DNA from: Planctomycetota bacterium
Lineage (GTDB): Bacteria; Planctomycetota; GCA-002687715; DRQF01
DNA: 10,136 nucleotides
Assembly (NCBI GenBank): GCA_024275615.1
Contig: JAJRYU010000088.1
Location: 1-10,136, forward strand
Reading direction: 5' to 3'
The position numbers were made by a program, and so were the translations under genes. Below are positions 1 to 7,473 of this stretch, piece by piece. Each line of letters opens with the position of its first letter. Positions within the stretch are counted from its first letter, which is position 1. The notes below the pieces were generated by a model, which saw only the letters and a program-made list of their open reading frames with translations, made no database searches and was not told the DNA's origin.

Positions 1-2090
1 ACACCATCCAATTCGCCCTCGGCACGATACAGAACGATGGCTTAATCGAAGGGACTGAAACAATCCTACTCAGCTTGGTCGTTGATATGGTCGGAACAAC
101 TTTGGGTGCCGAAACGTCCCTCCAACTTGAAATTGACGACGCCGATGCACCACCTCAGGGCGTCCTGCAATTCTCAGTCACGTCTAAGACGGTCGACGAA
201 GGAGACGGACAGGTTGCTATCGAAGTATCGCGCACGGGTGGATCGTTGGGCACGGTGTCAGCAGAACTCGCAGCCACAGGGGGAACGGCTGCTGACGGTT
301 CTGACTTCATGCTACCAACGACGTCAATCACTTGGCTGGATGGCGAGAATGAAAGCAAAACTCTGCCCCTTACATTGATCGACGATTCTGATGTCGAAGG
401 CACCGAAGATGTTGTGATCGAGTTCAATAACGTTGCCGGTGCCCCTGCGATTCGCACGTCCGATTCAACGACGATTGACATTATCGACAACGACGTCGGC
501 GGCGAATTGAACTTCCTGTTCACGACGGCGACTGCCGTCGAAGGGACGACTGTGAGTGCTATTGTCGTGCGTAGCCTTGGGAGTAGCGGGCCGGTCTCTG
601 TTCTTCTCATCGATCAAGGAACTGGGACCGCCACATTCCCTGATGACTATGACCGACCGGCTGGTTATGATCCCGTGGCTGGCCTTACATTGTCTTGGGC
701 GAACGGTGAGACCGGCCCCAAGGCCGTCAGTTTCAATCTCTCCTCGGACGCGCTCTTAGAACCAACTGAGACGATTAACCTGCAGCTGACCAATCCCAAC
801 GGCAATGTCATCATCGGCAACAATAGCTCAGCAACCCTCAACGTCCTCGATGGCAATTCTCTTGTACCGGGCACGCTGGCTTTTGCCGCCAATGACTTTG
901 TCGTCAGCGAAGGCGCCTTCGTTGCGGTCATTACTGTCATGCGTCAAACCGGGAGTATGGGACCGCTCTCCGTGGCGTTCAGCACAGCTGAAGGCACAGC
1001 GACTCCAGGGGCCGACTACGTCCAAACGACGGGAACGCTTTCCTGGCCAGATGGAGACGCAGATCCCAAGATTTTCCTCGTTCCCCTTATTAATGACGTT
1101 ATCCCCGAAGCTGATGAAACTGTTAATCTCTCACTCCAAGAACTCCCCGCGTTTCCCGGAGTCTTGAGCACACCGGCGGTGGCAACCTTGACCATCACCA
1201 ACGATGACCCTTTCCCTTGGAATCCGACTGCGTCAGGAACGACTCAAGACCTAAACGGTGCCTTCGCCGAGCCGTCTCCTTTTCATTTTGCCGTCGGCGA
1301 TCAAGGAACAATCCTATCGCGGCACACGAGCAACCCAGATTGGATGCTCGCCCCCTCTGTTACTGTCCAAAACCTACATGGCGTGAGTCGCCACGTGAAT
1401 CAAGCAGTCGCCGTGGGCGATAACGGTGTTATCGCGATACACAACTTTTTTTCGGCCGGTTGGATCTTGGTCGGCAGCGGCACCATTCAAGATCTCTTTG
1501 CAGTCGATTCCGGTTTGGAACCGATTGGTGTCACGGCAAGATCCTACGCCGTCGGTGGTGGCGGCACGATCTTAAAGTCCCCTGACCTGCTAAACTGGAA
1601 CTCTCAACAGTCGGGCACGGCGGTCACGCTGAGAGGAGTCACCGCCATCCAAAGCAACTTCGTCATCGTCGTCGGTGATGGCGGCACGATCTTGAAAACC
1701 ACGAACGGCGGCACAACTTGGCTGCCGCAAACCTCCGGCACAACGGCAGATCTCTATGCGATCAAGATGCAATCATCAGCGGTGGGTTTCGCAGTCGGCG
1801 CCAACGGGACCATCCTAAAGACGATCAACAGCGGTGTCAGCTGGACCCCTCAAACCTCGGGAACCACTGTGGTCCTTAGAGGTGTTGCCGTAGGGTCTGA
1901 TCCTGCCAGTGCATTCGTCGTGGGTGATGGCGGCCTGATACTTGGAACGTCCGACGGAGGATTCAATTGGAGCCCACAATCAAGCATGACAACGGGCAAC
2001 CTTAAGGCGATTTCATTTAGTGATTCCCAAACGGGCCTTGCCGTAGGCGCTAATGGTACATTGCGCACAACGATCAGCGGCGGTCAATAG
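1..2090 (+). CDS. Calx-beta repeat / YCF48-like beta-propeller surface protein (5' end outside window)
   Basis: The frame is open from base 3 to TAG 2088-2090, so the gene starts upstream; the TTG at 75 is internal. The first visible codons are the tail of a Calx-beta repeat (GLIEGTET). Three more Calx-beta repeats follow at about 159-494, 501-854 and 870-1208. Each has an acidic EG motif near its start, a middle W-x-(D/N)-G strand and an E-x-T/D-E-x strand near the end. From about 1221 a propeller follows with seven copies of a (A/V)VGxxGxI-type motif, at 1290, 1410, 1548, 1668, 1791, 1917 and 2040, alternating with W-x-x-x-x-SGT strands, as in YCF48/sialidase-like propellers. Calx-beta repeats are known to bind calcium in adhesive extracellular proteins. 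Secretion and a surface role are inferred, because the signal peptide would lie outside the window. The protein ends on the last blade, with no visible anchor or sorting domain. Confidence 0.9.
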   Translation, partial: TIQFALGTIQNDGLIEGTETILLSLVVDMVGTTLGAETSLQLEIDDADAPPQGVLQFSVTSKTVDEGDGQVAIEVSRTGGSLGTVSAELAATGGTAADGSDFMLPTTSITWLDGENESKTLPLTLIDDSDVEGTEDVVIEFNNVAGAPAIRTSDSTTIDIIDNDVGGELNFLFTTATAVEGTTVSAIVVRSLGSSGPVSVLLIDQGTGTATFPDDYDRPAGYDPVAGLTLSWANGETGPKAVSFNLSSDALLEPTETINLQLTNPNGNVIIGNNSSATLNVLDGNSLVPGTLAFAANDFVVSEGAFVAVITVMRQTGSMGPLSVAFSTAEGTATPGADYVQTTGTLSWPDGDADPKIFLVPLINDVIPEADETVNLSLQELPAFPGVLSTPAVATLTITNDDPFPWNPTASGTTQDLNGAFAEPSPFHFAVGDQGTILSRHTSNPDWMLAPSVTVQNLHGVSRHVNQAVAVGDNGVIAIHNFFSAGWILVGSGTIQDLFAVDSGLEPIGVTARSYAVGGGGTILKSPDLLNWNSQQSGTAVTLRGVTAIQSNFVIVVGDGGTILKTTNGGTTWLPQTSGTTADLYAIKMQSSAVGFAVGANGTILKTINSGVSWTPQTSGTTVVLRGVAVGSDPASAFVVGDGGLILGTSDGGFNWSPQSSMTTGNLKAISFSDSQTGLAVGANGTLRTTISGGQ

Positions 2091-2100
2091 AAACCAACAC

Positions 2101-2146
2101 GGCGTCAGGCGTTCTTGAAGTTCAGATCGCTTGACGCCATCTTTTT
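2101..2146 (+). terminator. Rho-independent terminator of the Calx-beta/propeller gene
   Basis: GGCGTCAGGCG (2101-2111) pairs with CGCTTGACGCC (2128-2138) as an 11-bp stem with one G-U pair and a 16-base loop. A run of five T (2142-2146) follows after three bases. It starts ten bases after the upstream stop codon and separates that gene from the GntR operon. Confidence 0.8.
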
Positions 2147-2158
2147 GAAAAAAACAGC

Positions 2159-2187
2159 TTGCAAGTGTTTCCACTGTACCATATCAC
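2159..2187 (+). promoter_or_regulatory. Candidate sigma-70 promoter of the GntR/ABC operon
   Basis: TTGCAA (2159-2164) and TATCAC (2182-2187) are separated by 17 bases, each matching the bacterial -35 and -10 consensus at four of six positions. Transcription would begin near 2194, about 30 bases before the GntR start codon. An inverted repeat overlaps the spacer and the start region. The match is moderate and the assignment rests on position and spacing. Confidence 0.4.
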
Positions 2188-2197
2188 TTAGTACAGT
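2173..2197. promoter_or_regulatory. Inverted repeat, candidate operator for the GntR regulator
   Basis: ACTGTAC (2173-2179) and GTACAGT (2191-2197) form a perfect 7-bp inverted repeat with an 11-base spacer. Weaker outer symmetry (GTTTC at 2167-2171 against GAAAC at 2204-2208) extends it. It lies over the candidate -10 box and start point, 28 bases before the regulator gene, where an autorepressing dimer would be expected to bind. It is not followed by a T-run, so it is not a terminator. Confidence 0.5.
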
Positions 2198-2224
2198 AAT
2201 GGCGAAACCCCGGCGAGGCTGTAA

Positions 2225-2626
2225 ATGCTGATCCACATCGACCCACAATCCGCTGACCCCATCTACGAACAGATCGTCTTCCAAGTGAAGGGAGCGGTGG
2301 CTCGGGGCGACATGTGCGCTGGCGACCGTTTGCCGAGTGTAAGGGAACTGGCAAGGGAGATATCCGTCAACCCCAATACGGTCGTCCGCTCTTATCAGAG
2401 CCTGGAGAACGACGGTGTCATTGTCAGACGCCAAGGTGCTGGGTGCTTTATCACTGACACGACGAACGCCCTTTCCGACGATGAACGGGACAAACAACTG
2501 CATGCCCTCATGGAACGAGCCGTCACCGAGGCCTTCCACTTGGGTTTCACCAAAGAAGCAATCAAAAGAGCGATGAACCAAGGCTTGAAGCAGGTTCGAT
2601 TTGAGAGGAAAGGAAGCAAGAAATGA
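2225..2626 (+). CDS. GntR-family transcriptional repressor, YtrA type
   Basis: This 133-residue protein has the short YtrA-subfamily architecture: a GntR winged helix (residues ~12-77) followed by only ~50 residues, too short for the FCD, UTRA or aminotransferase domains of other GntR proteins. Diagnostic segments are PIYEQI (12-17), RLPSVRELA (35-43), the recognition region SVNPNTVVRSYQSLE (47-61) and the wing RRQGAGCFI (68-76). The ATG at 2225 is supported by GAGG at 2215-2218, six bases upstream. YtrA-like proteins commonly repress the ABC transporter operon that they head. Here the stop overlaps the ATPase start by four bases (ATGA), indicating translational coupling. The inverted repeat upstream is the likely operator. 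The inducing signal is not visible; in Bacillus the related system responds to cell-envelope antibiotics. Confidence 0.93.
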   Translation: MLIHIDPQSADPIYEQIVFQVKGAVARGDMCAGDRLPSVRELAREISVNPNTVVRSYQSLENDGVIVRRQGAGCFITDTTNALSDDERDKQLHALMERAVTEAFHLGFTKEAIKRAMNQGLKQVRFERKGSKK

Positions 2627-3558
2627 CAAACTCTGCCATTTCATTTCATCACGTGTATCGGAGGTTTGCGTCGAAGGAAGTCCTTAAGGGACTTTCCTTC
2701 GACGTCCAGCCGGGGCAGGTCTACGCCCTTTTAGGAAGAAACGGTGCTGGCAAGACCACGGCTTTGCGTCTGGCCATGGGTTTCCTTTCTCCCCATCACG
2801 GAACCTGCTACGTGCTCGGTCAAGACAGCAGAAATCTCTCACCCAAGGATCGAGGTCGCATCGGTTACGTCGCCGAAGGTCACAAGCTCTATCAGACCAT
2901 GACTGCCGAAGGGATCATGGAATTCGAAAAAGCCACACGCCCTCAATTCGACAAAGAATATGCCATGGCAGCGGTCAAACGCTGCAACCTGCCAACAAAC
3001 CGAGCCATGTTGCGCCTGTCACGGGGTCAACGTGCCCAAGTGGCCTTGATTGCCGCCGCTTCAAGTCGTCCAGAACTCTTAGTCTTTGATGATCCCGCGA
3101 TGGGGCTTGACGTGGTCATGCGTCGGGAGTTTCTCGATGTCATGATCGACCTCTTAGCCGACCAAGGGGCCAGTGTGTTGTTCTCTTCTCACATCCTGAC
3201 CGATGTAGAACGCATGGCTGACCGCATCGGCATCATTCATGACGGGCACATGCTCGTTGATGCCACCATGGATGATATCAAACGTAGAATCGTCCGCTGC
3301 TCTTGGCGCGCTACCCAAGGTTCCTCGGCGCTTCCCCCTGACGTTCCAGGCACATTGCGTTGCCGACGTCGCCGAAACATGTTTGAGCTCACCATGCTTG
3401 ATTTGGACGAGGCCAAAGTGCTCCAACTGAAATCCGGAGGCGCTCACGTCGAGATCGGCCAGGCCCCATCCTTGGAGGATCTTTTCTTGGATCTCGTCAC
3501 CCGTAACGAAGCCACGGCCGCCCATCAGTCACTCAGCTTGGAGGGCGTTTCATGTTAA
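2623..3558 (+). CDS. ABC transporter ATP-binding protein (YtrB/CcmA-like)
   Basis: This is the cytoplasmic ATPase of an ABC-2-type transporter, 311 residues. Visible motifs are Walker A GRNGAGKTT (38-46), a Q-loop region GYVAEGHKLY (81-90) with Glu in place of Gln, signature LSRGQ (132-136), Walker B LLVFDD (152-157), D-loop GLD (161-163) and the H-loop His190 in FSSH. The C-terminal stretch SLEDLFLDL (283-291) is typical of ATPases paired with ABC-2 permeases. An oddity is that residue 157, normally the catalytic Glu after Walker B, is Asp. The start overlaps the GntR stop (ATGA) and AGGAA at 2611-2615 serves as ribosome binding site. The 3' end overlaps the permease start by seven bases. 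The ATPase presumably powers the adjacent permease; the substrate is unknown. Confidence 0.95.
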   Translation: MTNSAISFHHVYRRFASKEVLKGLSFDVQPGQVYALLGRNGAGKTTALRLAMGFLSPHHGTCYVLGQDSRNLSPKDRGRIGYVAEGHKLYQTMTAEGIMEFEKATRPQFDKEYAMAAVKRCNLPTNRAMLRLSRGQRAQVALIAAASSRPELLVFDDPAMGLDVVMRREFLDVMIDLLADQGASVLFSSHILTDVERMADRIGIIHDGHMLVDATMDDIKRRIVRCSWRATQGSSALPPDVPGTLRCRRRRNMFELTMLDLDEAKVLQLKSGGAHVEIGQAPSLEDLFLDLVTRNEATAAHQSLSLEGVSC

Positions 3559-5561
3559 GCCTGCTCAGAAAAGATTTCGATTGGCTCAGTATCGCAACAC
3601 TCACAGGTGTGGTCACTCTCAGCGTGGTCTTGATCAACTACGGCTTTGTCCGCACGTGGATCACTCACGATGGCAACCTCAACGTTGCTCTCCTTTTGAC
3701 TTGGTCAATTCTTGCTCTGCTGGCCGGGCTCTTTGCTGCCCTGCGGGATGAGGTCTTTGGTACCAGAGACTACCTATTGCATCGCCCTATCAGCCGCAAG
3801 AAGGTGTTTTGGGTCAAGAGCTTTTGGGCCTTGATCATGATGATCATCTGGTTTGCTCTCCCCTTCGTCATTATCACCATCTGGCCAATGAAATTCAGCG
3901 AGAACCGCAGCATCGCCGATTATGGCCGCCTCCTCAATTACGCGTCCATGGCAACCGTCATGCTCCCGAGTTTCGCCTTGGGTTACTTTACCGGCACCGC
4001 CCGAGGCAACATCTTCCTCAGGTTCCTCCAGGGCACCATCGTGCTTGTTCCTCTTTTGATCTTCGTCTTCTTTTCTATTCTCGGCCTGTCTCGGACTTCC
4101 CTGCCTTATTTCGCCACATGGCAAATCATCTTCGCTGCTCTTCTGGCTTGGATCGCTTCTCTGAATGAAAGAAATGCCCGGGATGCTGACCGGCCTCAGC
4201 CCACCAAGATCGCCATTCTCAACATTGCACTTCTCACAATTTGCCTGACGATCACGGGGAGTTTCGGATTCTCCACCCTGGGATCGAGCGCGCAGTGGTC
4301 CCTCCGCTCTGCTTCGCCACAAGTCGCCAGATTGTCCGATGGTTCCTTTTCCTTGTCCAAATGGATGCCAAGCAACACTCTTGATGGCTACCAAAACTTG
4401 CACGCCGTCGATGCCAACCACGTCGTTCAACCAAGGATCATCAACTCCAAGGCTAGGTACTATGCCGACGATGGAGCCATGCGACACTTGAAGCAAACAT
4501 TCACGCCAACCCCCGATCAATACTTTTTCGTTTCCATTGCTCCCGAGTTAGGCATCGGGGATCGCTGGATAGAGCTCCCAAGCACCAACCAAGAAGCCTA
4601 TGTCAACGACGACGAAGGGCAGGTCTTCGAATACCTTGTAAGCAACTTCATGAGCCAAGGAACGAGTCCATCTATCCTAAGTAGCAAGAAACAAGGTGGG
4701 GAGAGATTCAAATTGGCGAGGCCCCACTACCCCAACTTGGGATCTGCCTATGCACTCCTCCTTGTTGACTACGCCGACTCAACGCCGTGGATCAAGCGCC
4801 GCAGGAAACCCGGCGACTTCGTAAAACTTGTCCTCCCTGATGGAGGATATTCCTGGAACTTGCTAGAACCGGGATCAGGATATGGGTACGGCGATGAAGT
4901 GATCCGACGATCTGACAAGAACGGCTTAGATCTGATCTTGGTCATGGGAGGGGATCATGAAATCTACCAACTCAAAGGCAACACCTTTGTTCCTTTTCCT
5001 CCCGACCCAAGTATCATCACTCGTTCCGAACAGGTGAATCACCGAGAGCCGACAATCGATAAGATCGGTCCGTGGCGGGAAGAACTCACCCACTGGGACC
5101 CTCTCACGCCGGAAATAACAGCCAAGGGTTCACGCCCTGACGTAGCAACCACATTCCGTTTTGCTCCAAGGACAACAGAAGAAAAACTCTACGCAGGTCT
5201 GCTGATTCTGACCACCACGCTGAAACCTGGGTGGAACAACATCGCAGGTTTCTTTCACGACGATGCCCCTGAGTTTCGTAGTGACAGCCTGACGAGAAGC
5301 GCGCTTTTTCTGAATGGCCGTTATCCATGGATTCTCTTGGCCAATTTGGCCTTCACAGTCCTGATAGCTTGGCACCAAAGGCGGCGTCTTTTGCGGATCA
5401 AGGCCTCCCTTTGGACCGCCAACTCCTGGGCCATGGCGATTCTCATCGCTGGCCCTCTCACAGCAGTCTTGGTCTTTTTTCTCGAGCGGCCGCGCGCCTT
5501 CGCTGCCGTTCATGTCGTGCCCGTTGAAAATATTCCTCCATGCCTCTTGAAGAGTGCCTAG
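3552..5561 (+). CDS. ABC-2-type permease with large soluble insert
   Basis: This 669-residue membrane protein has about seven N-terminal hydrophobic segments (roughly 13-34, 43-64, 85-111, 129-147, 153-179, 185-203, 217-240). A ~345-residue polar region (about 243-590) follows, and then two C-terminal segments (591-607, 623-644). The stretch GTRDYLLHRPISRKKVFWVKS between segments 2 and 3 (70-90) matches the conserved cytoplasmic loop of ABC-2 permeases, where RP-x-SR precedes the helix that begins near the lysines. The polar region is rich in aromatic residues and Gly/Asp, with no motif I recognise, and its placement suggests an extracytoplasmic domain. The ATG at 3552 overlaps the ATPase gene by seven bases and has GGAGGG at 3540-3545. 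It is the membrane partner of that ATPase. Size and insert are larger than in ordinary six-helix ABC-2 permeases. Confidence 0.88.
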   Translation: MLSLLRKDFDWLSIATLTGVVTLSVVLINYGFVRTWITHDGNLNVALLLTWSILALLAGLFAALRDEVFGTRDYLLHRPISRKKVFWVKSFWALIMMIIWFALPFVIITIWPMKFSENRSIADYGRLLNYASMATVMLPSFALGYFTGTARGNIFLRFLQGTIVLVPLLIFVFFSILGLSRTSLPYFATWQIIFAALLAWIASLNERNARDADRPQPTKIAILNIALLTICLTITGSFGFSTLGSSAQWSLRSASPQVARLSDGSFSLSKWMPSNTLDGYQNLHAVDANHVVQPRIINSKARYYADDGAMRHLKQTFTPTPDQYFFVSIAPELGIGDRWIELPSTNQEAYVNDDEGQVFEYLVSNFMSQGTSPSILSSKKQGGERFKLARPHYPNLGSAYALLLVDYADSTPWIKRRRKPGDFVKLVLPDGGYSWNLLEPGSGYGYGDEVIRRSDKNGLDLILVMGGDHEIYQLKGNTFVPFPPDPSIITRSEQVNHREPTIDKIGPWREELTHWDPLTPEITAKGSRPDVATTFRFAPRTTEEKLYAGLLILTTTLKPGWNNIAGFFHDDAPEFRSDSLTRSALFLNGRYPWILLANLAFTVLIAWHQRRRLLRIKASLWTANSWAMAILIAGPLTAVLVFFLERPRAFAAVHVVPVENIPPCLLKSA

Positions 5562-5585
5562 GTCGGTGTTGGTGTATCTTGCAAT

Positions 5586-5599
5586 TCGAAGAAGTTCGA
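5586..5599. repeat. Short inverted repeat in the permease-S41 gap
   Basis: TCGAA (5586-5590) and TTCGA (5595-5599) form a 5-bp hairpin with a GAAG loop, directly in front of the AGGA ribosome binding site (5603-5606) of the next gene. There is no T-run, so it is not a terminator. It could be an mRNA hairpin or chance. No convincing promoter is seen in the 51-base gap, which favours read-through from the permease gene. Confidence 0.2.
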
Positions 5600-5612
5600 G
5601 CTAGGAAATCAA

Positions 5613-7466
5613 ATGAAACACTATTGGCTCTCTTTGTTTTCTGTCGTGCTCATGGCGACATCCACCATAGCCCAACGCTATGAGAAGCTGTCGCCCTTCG
5701 ACATGGTTCGTTGGCAAGGTGAAACCCCTCAAGTCAAGATTTCCGACACCTGGTACGAATCGATCAAGATCAATGGTATTGCTGTCGCTGAAATTCTCTT
5801 CCACGCCAAGAAAGAACATGGGCGGAAATGGGACAAGAGATTCTGTGAGGACATCGTCCAACTGCTCACGGAAATGGGCCACAAACCGAGCCGACTCGTC
5901 GATCTCAGTTTGAAGGACCTTAGGACAGGAAAAACCGTCGAAAAACACGCTGTCCCCATGACCGAAGAAAAACGACGCATCGTTCTTCTGGCCAGACCCC
6001 GGGCGACAGCTCCAGCACAAGAAAAGTCCTCCTTAGCGGTCAAACGGATCAAACGCAAACACACCGCGTCAGAGCCGGCGAAATACGCAGATCTCATCCT
6101 CACTTACAAGAACAGCATCAAGACCCGCCGCCTGACATCTTCCATGATTGCCGAAGATCTGGACCAACTCGAGTACCTCATTGAGAATGAATTCTCCTAC
6201 GCGCGCCTGAGAGGTATCGACTACAAAAAGATGCTCGATGCGATTCGATTCGCTGGCAGAAACGGCGCCTCTCTTGCTGACTTTCACATTCAGCTTCGAA
6301 AGCTGATCGGCAAATTTGGTGATGGCCATGCCCGTGCCCGCGGCGTTTTTGCGCTGCTACCACGACGCTGTACACCGTTTGGGTTTGTCGACGTTGGCAA
6401 GAACGTTGTAGCCCTGGATAGCAACAATCGATTGATCGACTCAGACTTCCCCTATGTCGCGGCAATAGCGGGGCGTCCGATTTCTGATTGGCTTGAAAAA
6501 GCGGCGGCAAACACAGCTCAAGGATCTCGCCAATTCAATCGCCTCAATGCCCTGCGGACTTTGTCGTTTATTGACTACGTTGCCCAAGGGATGGGACTTG
6601 AATGCGCCAAGTCCATTACCTTCGTATTCAGAAACAAAAAAGGAGAGGAAAGTAAGAAAGAAATAACCCTTGTGTCTCGGCCTACCTTCCCAAGATTGGT
6701 CCTTTCTAAGCAGACCCAGAAACTCAAGGGGAATCTGGGTTACATTCGCCTTGCCAACATGCGCTCCAAGAAGAGTTTCTTGGACGCCCTCGATCTTGCC
6801 ATGCAAAGTTTCAAGGAAACACGTGGACTCATCATCGATGTGCGCAACAATGGTGGCGGCAGTCGTATGGCGCTACGAACCCTTCTTCCCTATTTTCTTG
6901 ATCCAAAAGCAAGTCCCAAGGTCTGCAATGTGGCACGCTATCGACTACCACAAGGCATCCTAGCTGGGCGACCAGAAGGCTACTTGGCCAATCGCTTCCT
7001 CTACCCGCTCTTGTCAACAAGATGGAACAAGAACGAACGGGAAGCAATCATCAGGTTTGCCAAGAGCTTTCGTCCTGCGTGGCAGGTCAATCCTCAGGAA
7101 TTCAGCACTTGGCATTACATGTTGATCGACGCCAAATCGAATCCACGGGCCTTCCATTACAAGTCCCCCGTTGTTGTCCTGATAAATGAAGGGTGCTTTT
7201 CGGCAACCGACATTTTTGTTGCTGCCTTCAAGGGGCAAAAGGGTGTGACCATCATGGGTACAGCCACAGGAGGTGGGAGCGGACGTTCTCTTGAAACTCA
7301 ACTTGCCTGGTCGAAGATTCGCGTCCGACTGTCAAGCATGGCTTCCTTTCAACCCCTGGGCCAGCTCTATGATGGCCAAGGAATCCAACCCGATGTGAGA
7401 GCTGCTCCTCATCTTGACGACTGGTTGGGTCGATCGGATTCGGTCTTGGAGAAAGCCCTCCGCTAG
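5613..7466 (+). CDS. Secreted S41-family serine protease-like protein with extra N-terminal domain
   Basis: This 617-residue protein has an N-terminal signal peptide (basic MKHYW, hydrophobic core, likely cut near TIAQ, residues 18-21). Residues ~22-130 form an extra domain containing a WYESIKINGIAVAEIL segment. The S41 core runs from ~170 to 610: FGDGHARA with His239, a PDZ-like segment AAIAGRPI (283-290), the hallmark LIIDVRNNGGG (406-416), nucleophile Ser530 in NEGCFSATDIF, and the closing DGQGIQPD (587-594). In CtpA/Prc-type S41 enzymes a Lys about 25 residues after Ser completes the dyad. Here that region is GTATGGGSG with no Lys, so a Tricorn-like Ser-His arrangement with His239 is more likely. 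ATG 5613 is preceded by AGGA at 5603-5606. The gene lies 51 bases after the permease on the same strand, so shared transcription is plausible. It probably acts outside the cytoplasmic membrane; the substrate is unknown. Confidence 0.85.
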   Translation: MKHYWLSLFSVVLMATSTIAQRYEKLSPFDMVRWQGETPQVKISDTWYESIKINGIAVAEILFHAKKEHGRKWDKRFCEDIVQLLTEMGHKPSRLVDLSLKDLRTGKTVEKHAVPMTEEKRRIVLLARPRATAPAQEKSSLAVKRIKRKHTASEPAKYADLILTYKNSIKTRRLTSSMIAEDLDQLEYLIENEFSYARLRGIDYKKMLDAIRFAGRNGASLADFHIQLRKLIGKFGDGHARARGVFALLPRRCTPFGFVDVGKNVVALDSNNRLIDSDFPYVAAIAGRPISDWLEKAAANTAQGSRQFNRLNALRTLSFIDYVAQGMGLECAKSITFVFRNKKGEESKKEITLVSRPTFPRLVLSKQTQKLKGNLGYIRLANMRSKKSFLDALDLAMQSFKETRGLIIDVRNNGGGSRMALRTLLPYFLDPKASPKVCNVARYRLPQGILAGRPEGYLANRFLYPLLSTRWNKNEREAIIRFAKSFRPAWQVNPQEFSTWHYMLIDAKSNPRAFHYKSPVVVLINEGCFSATDIFVAAFKGQKGVTIMGTATGGGSGRSLETQLAWSKIRVRLSSMASFQPLGQLYDGQGIQPDVRAAPHLDDWLGRSDSVLEKALR

Positions 7467-7473
7467 CTCCCCG

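Noticed and set aside
1417..1435. Perfect 8-bp hairpin GCGATAAC-GGT-GTTATCGC
   Set aside because: It lies inside the propeller coding sequence, over a conserved AVGDNGVIAI repeat, with no T-run. About one such short-loop palindrome is expected by chance in 10 kb.
1557..1697. Near-identical DNA at 1557-1576 and 1677-1696 (GGCGGCACGATCTT core)
   Set aside because: It reflects the repeated propeller motif GGTIL at the protein level and is not a separate DNA repeat element.
2105..2644. 179-codon open frame on the - strand
   Set aside because: It overlaps the terminator, promoter and the whole GntR gene on the opposite strand, has no recognisable protein features, and is a shadow of the GntR gene.
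3774..4520. 248-codon open frame on the - strand
   Set aside because: It is antisense to the permease; its highly charged low-complexity protein mirrors hydrophobic codons on the other strand, with no family resemblance.
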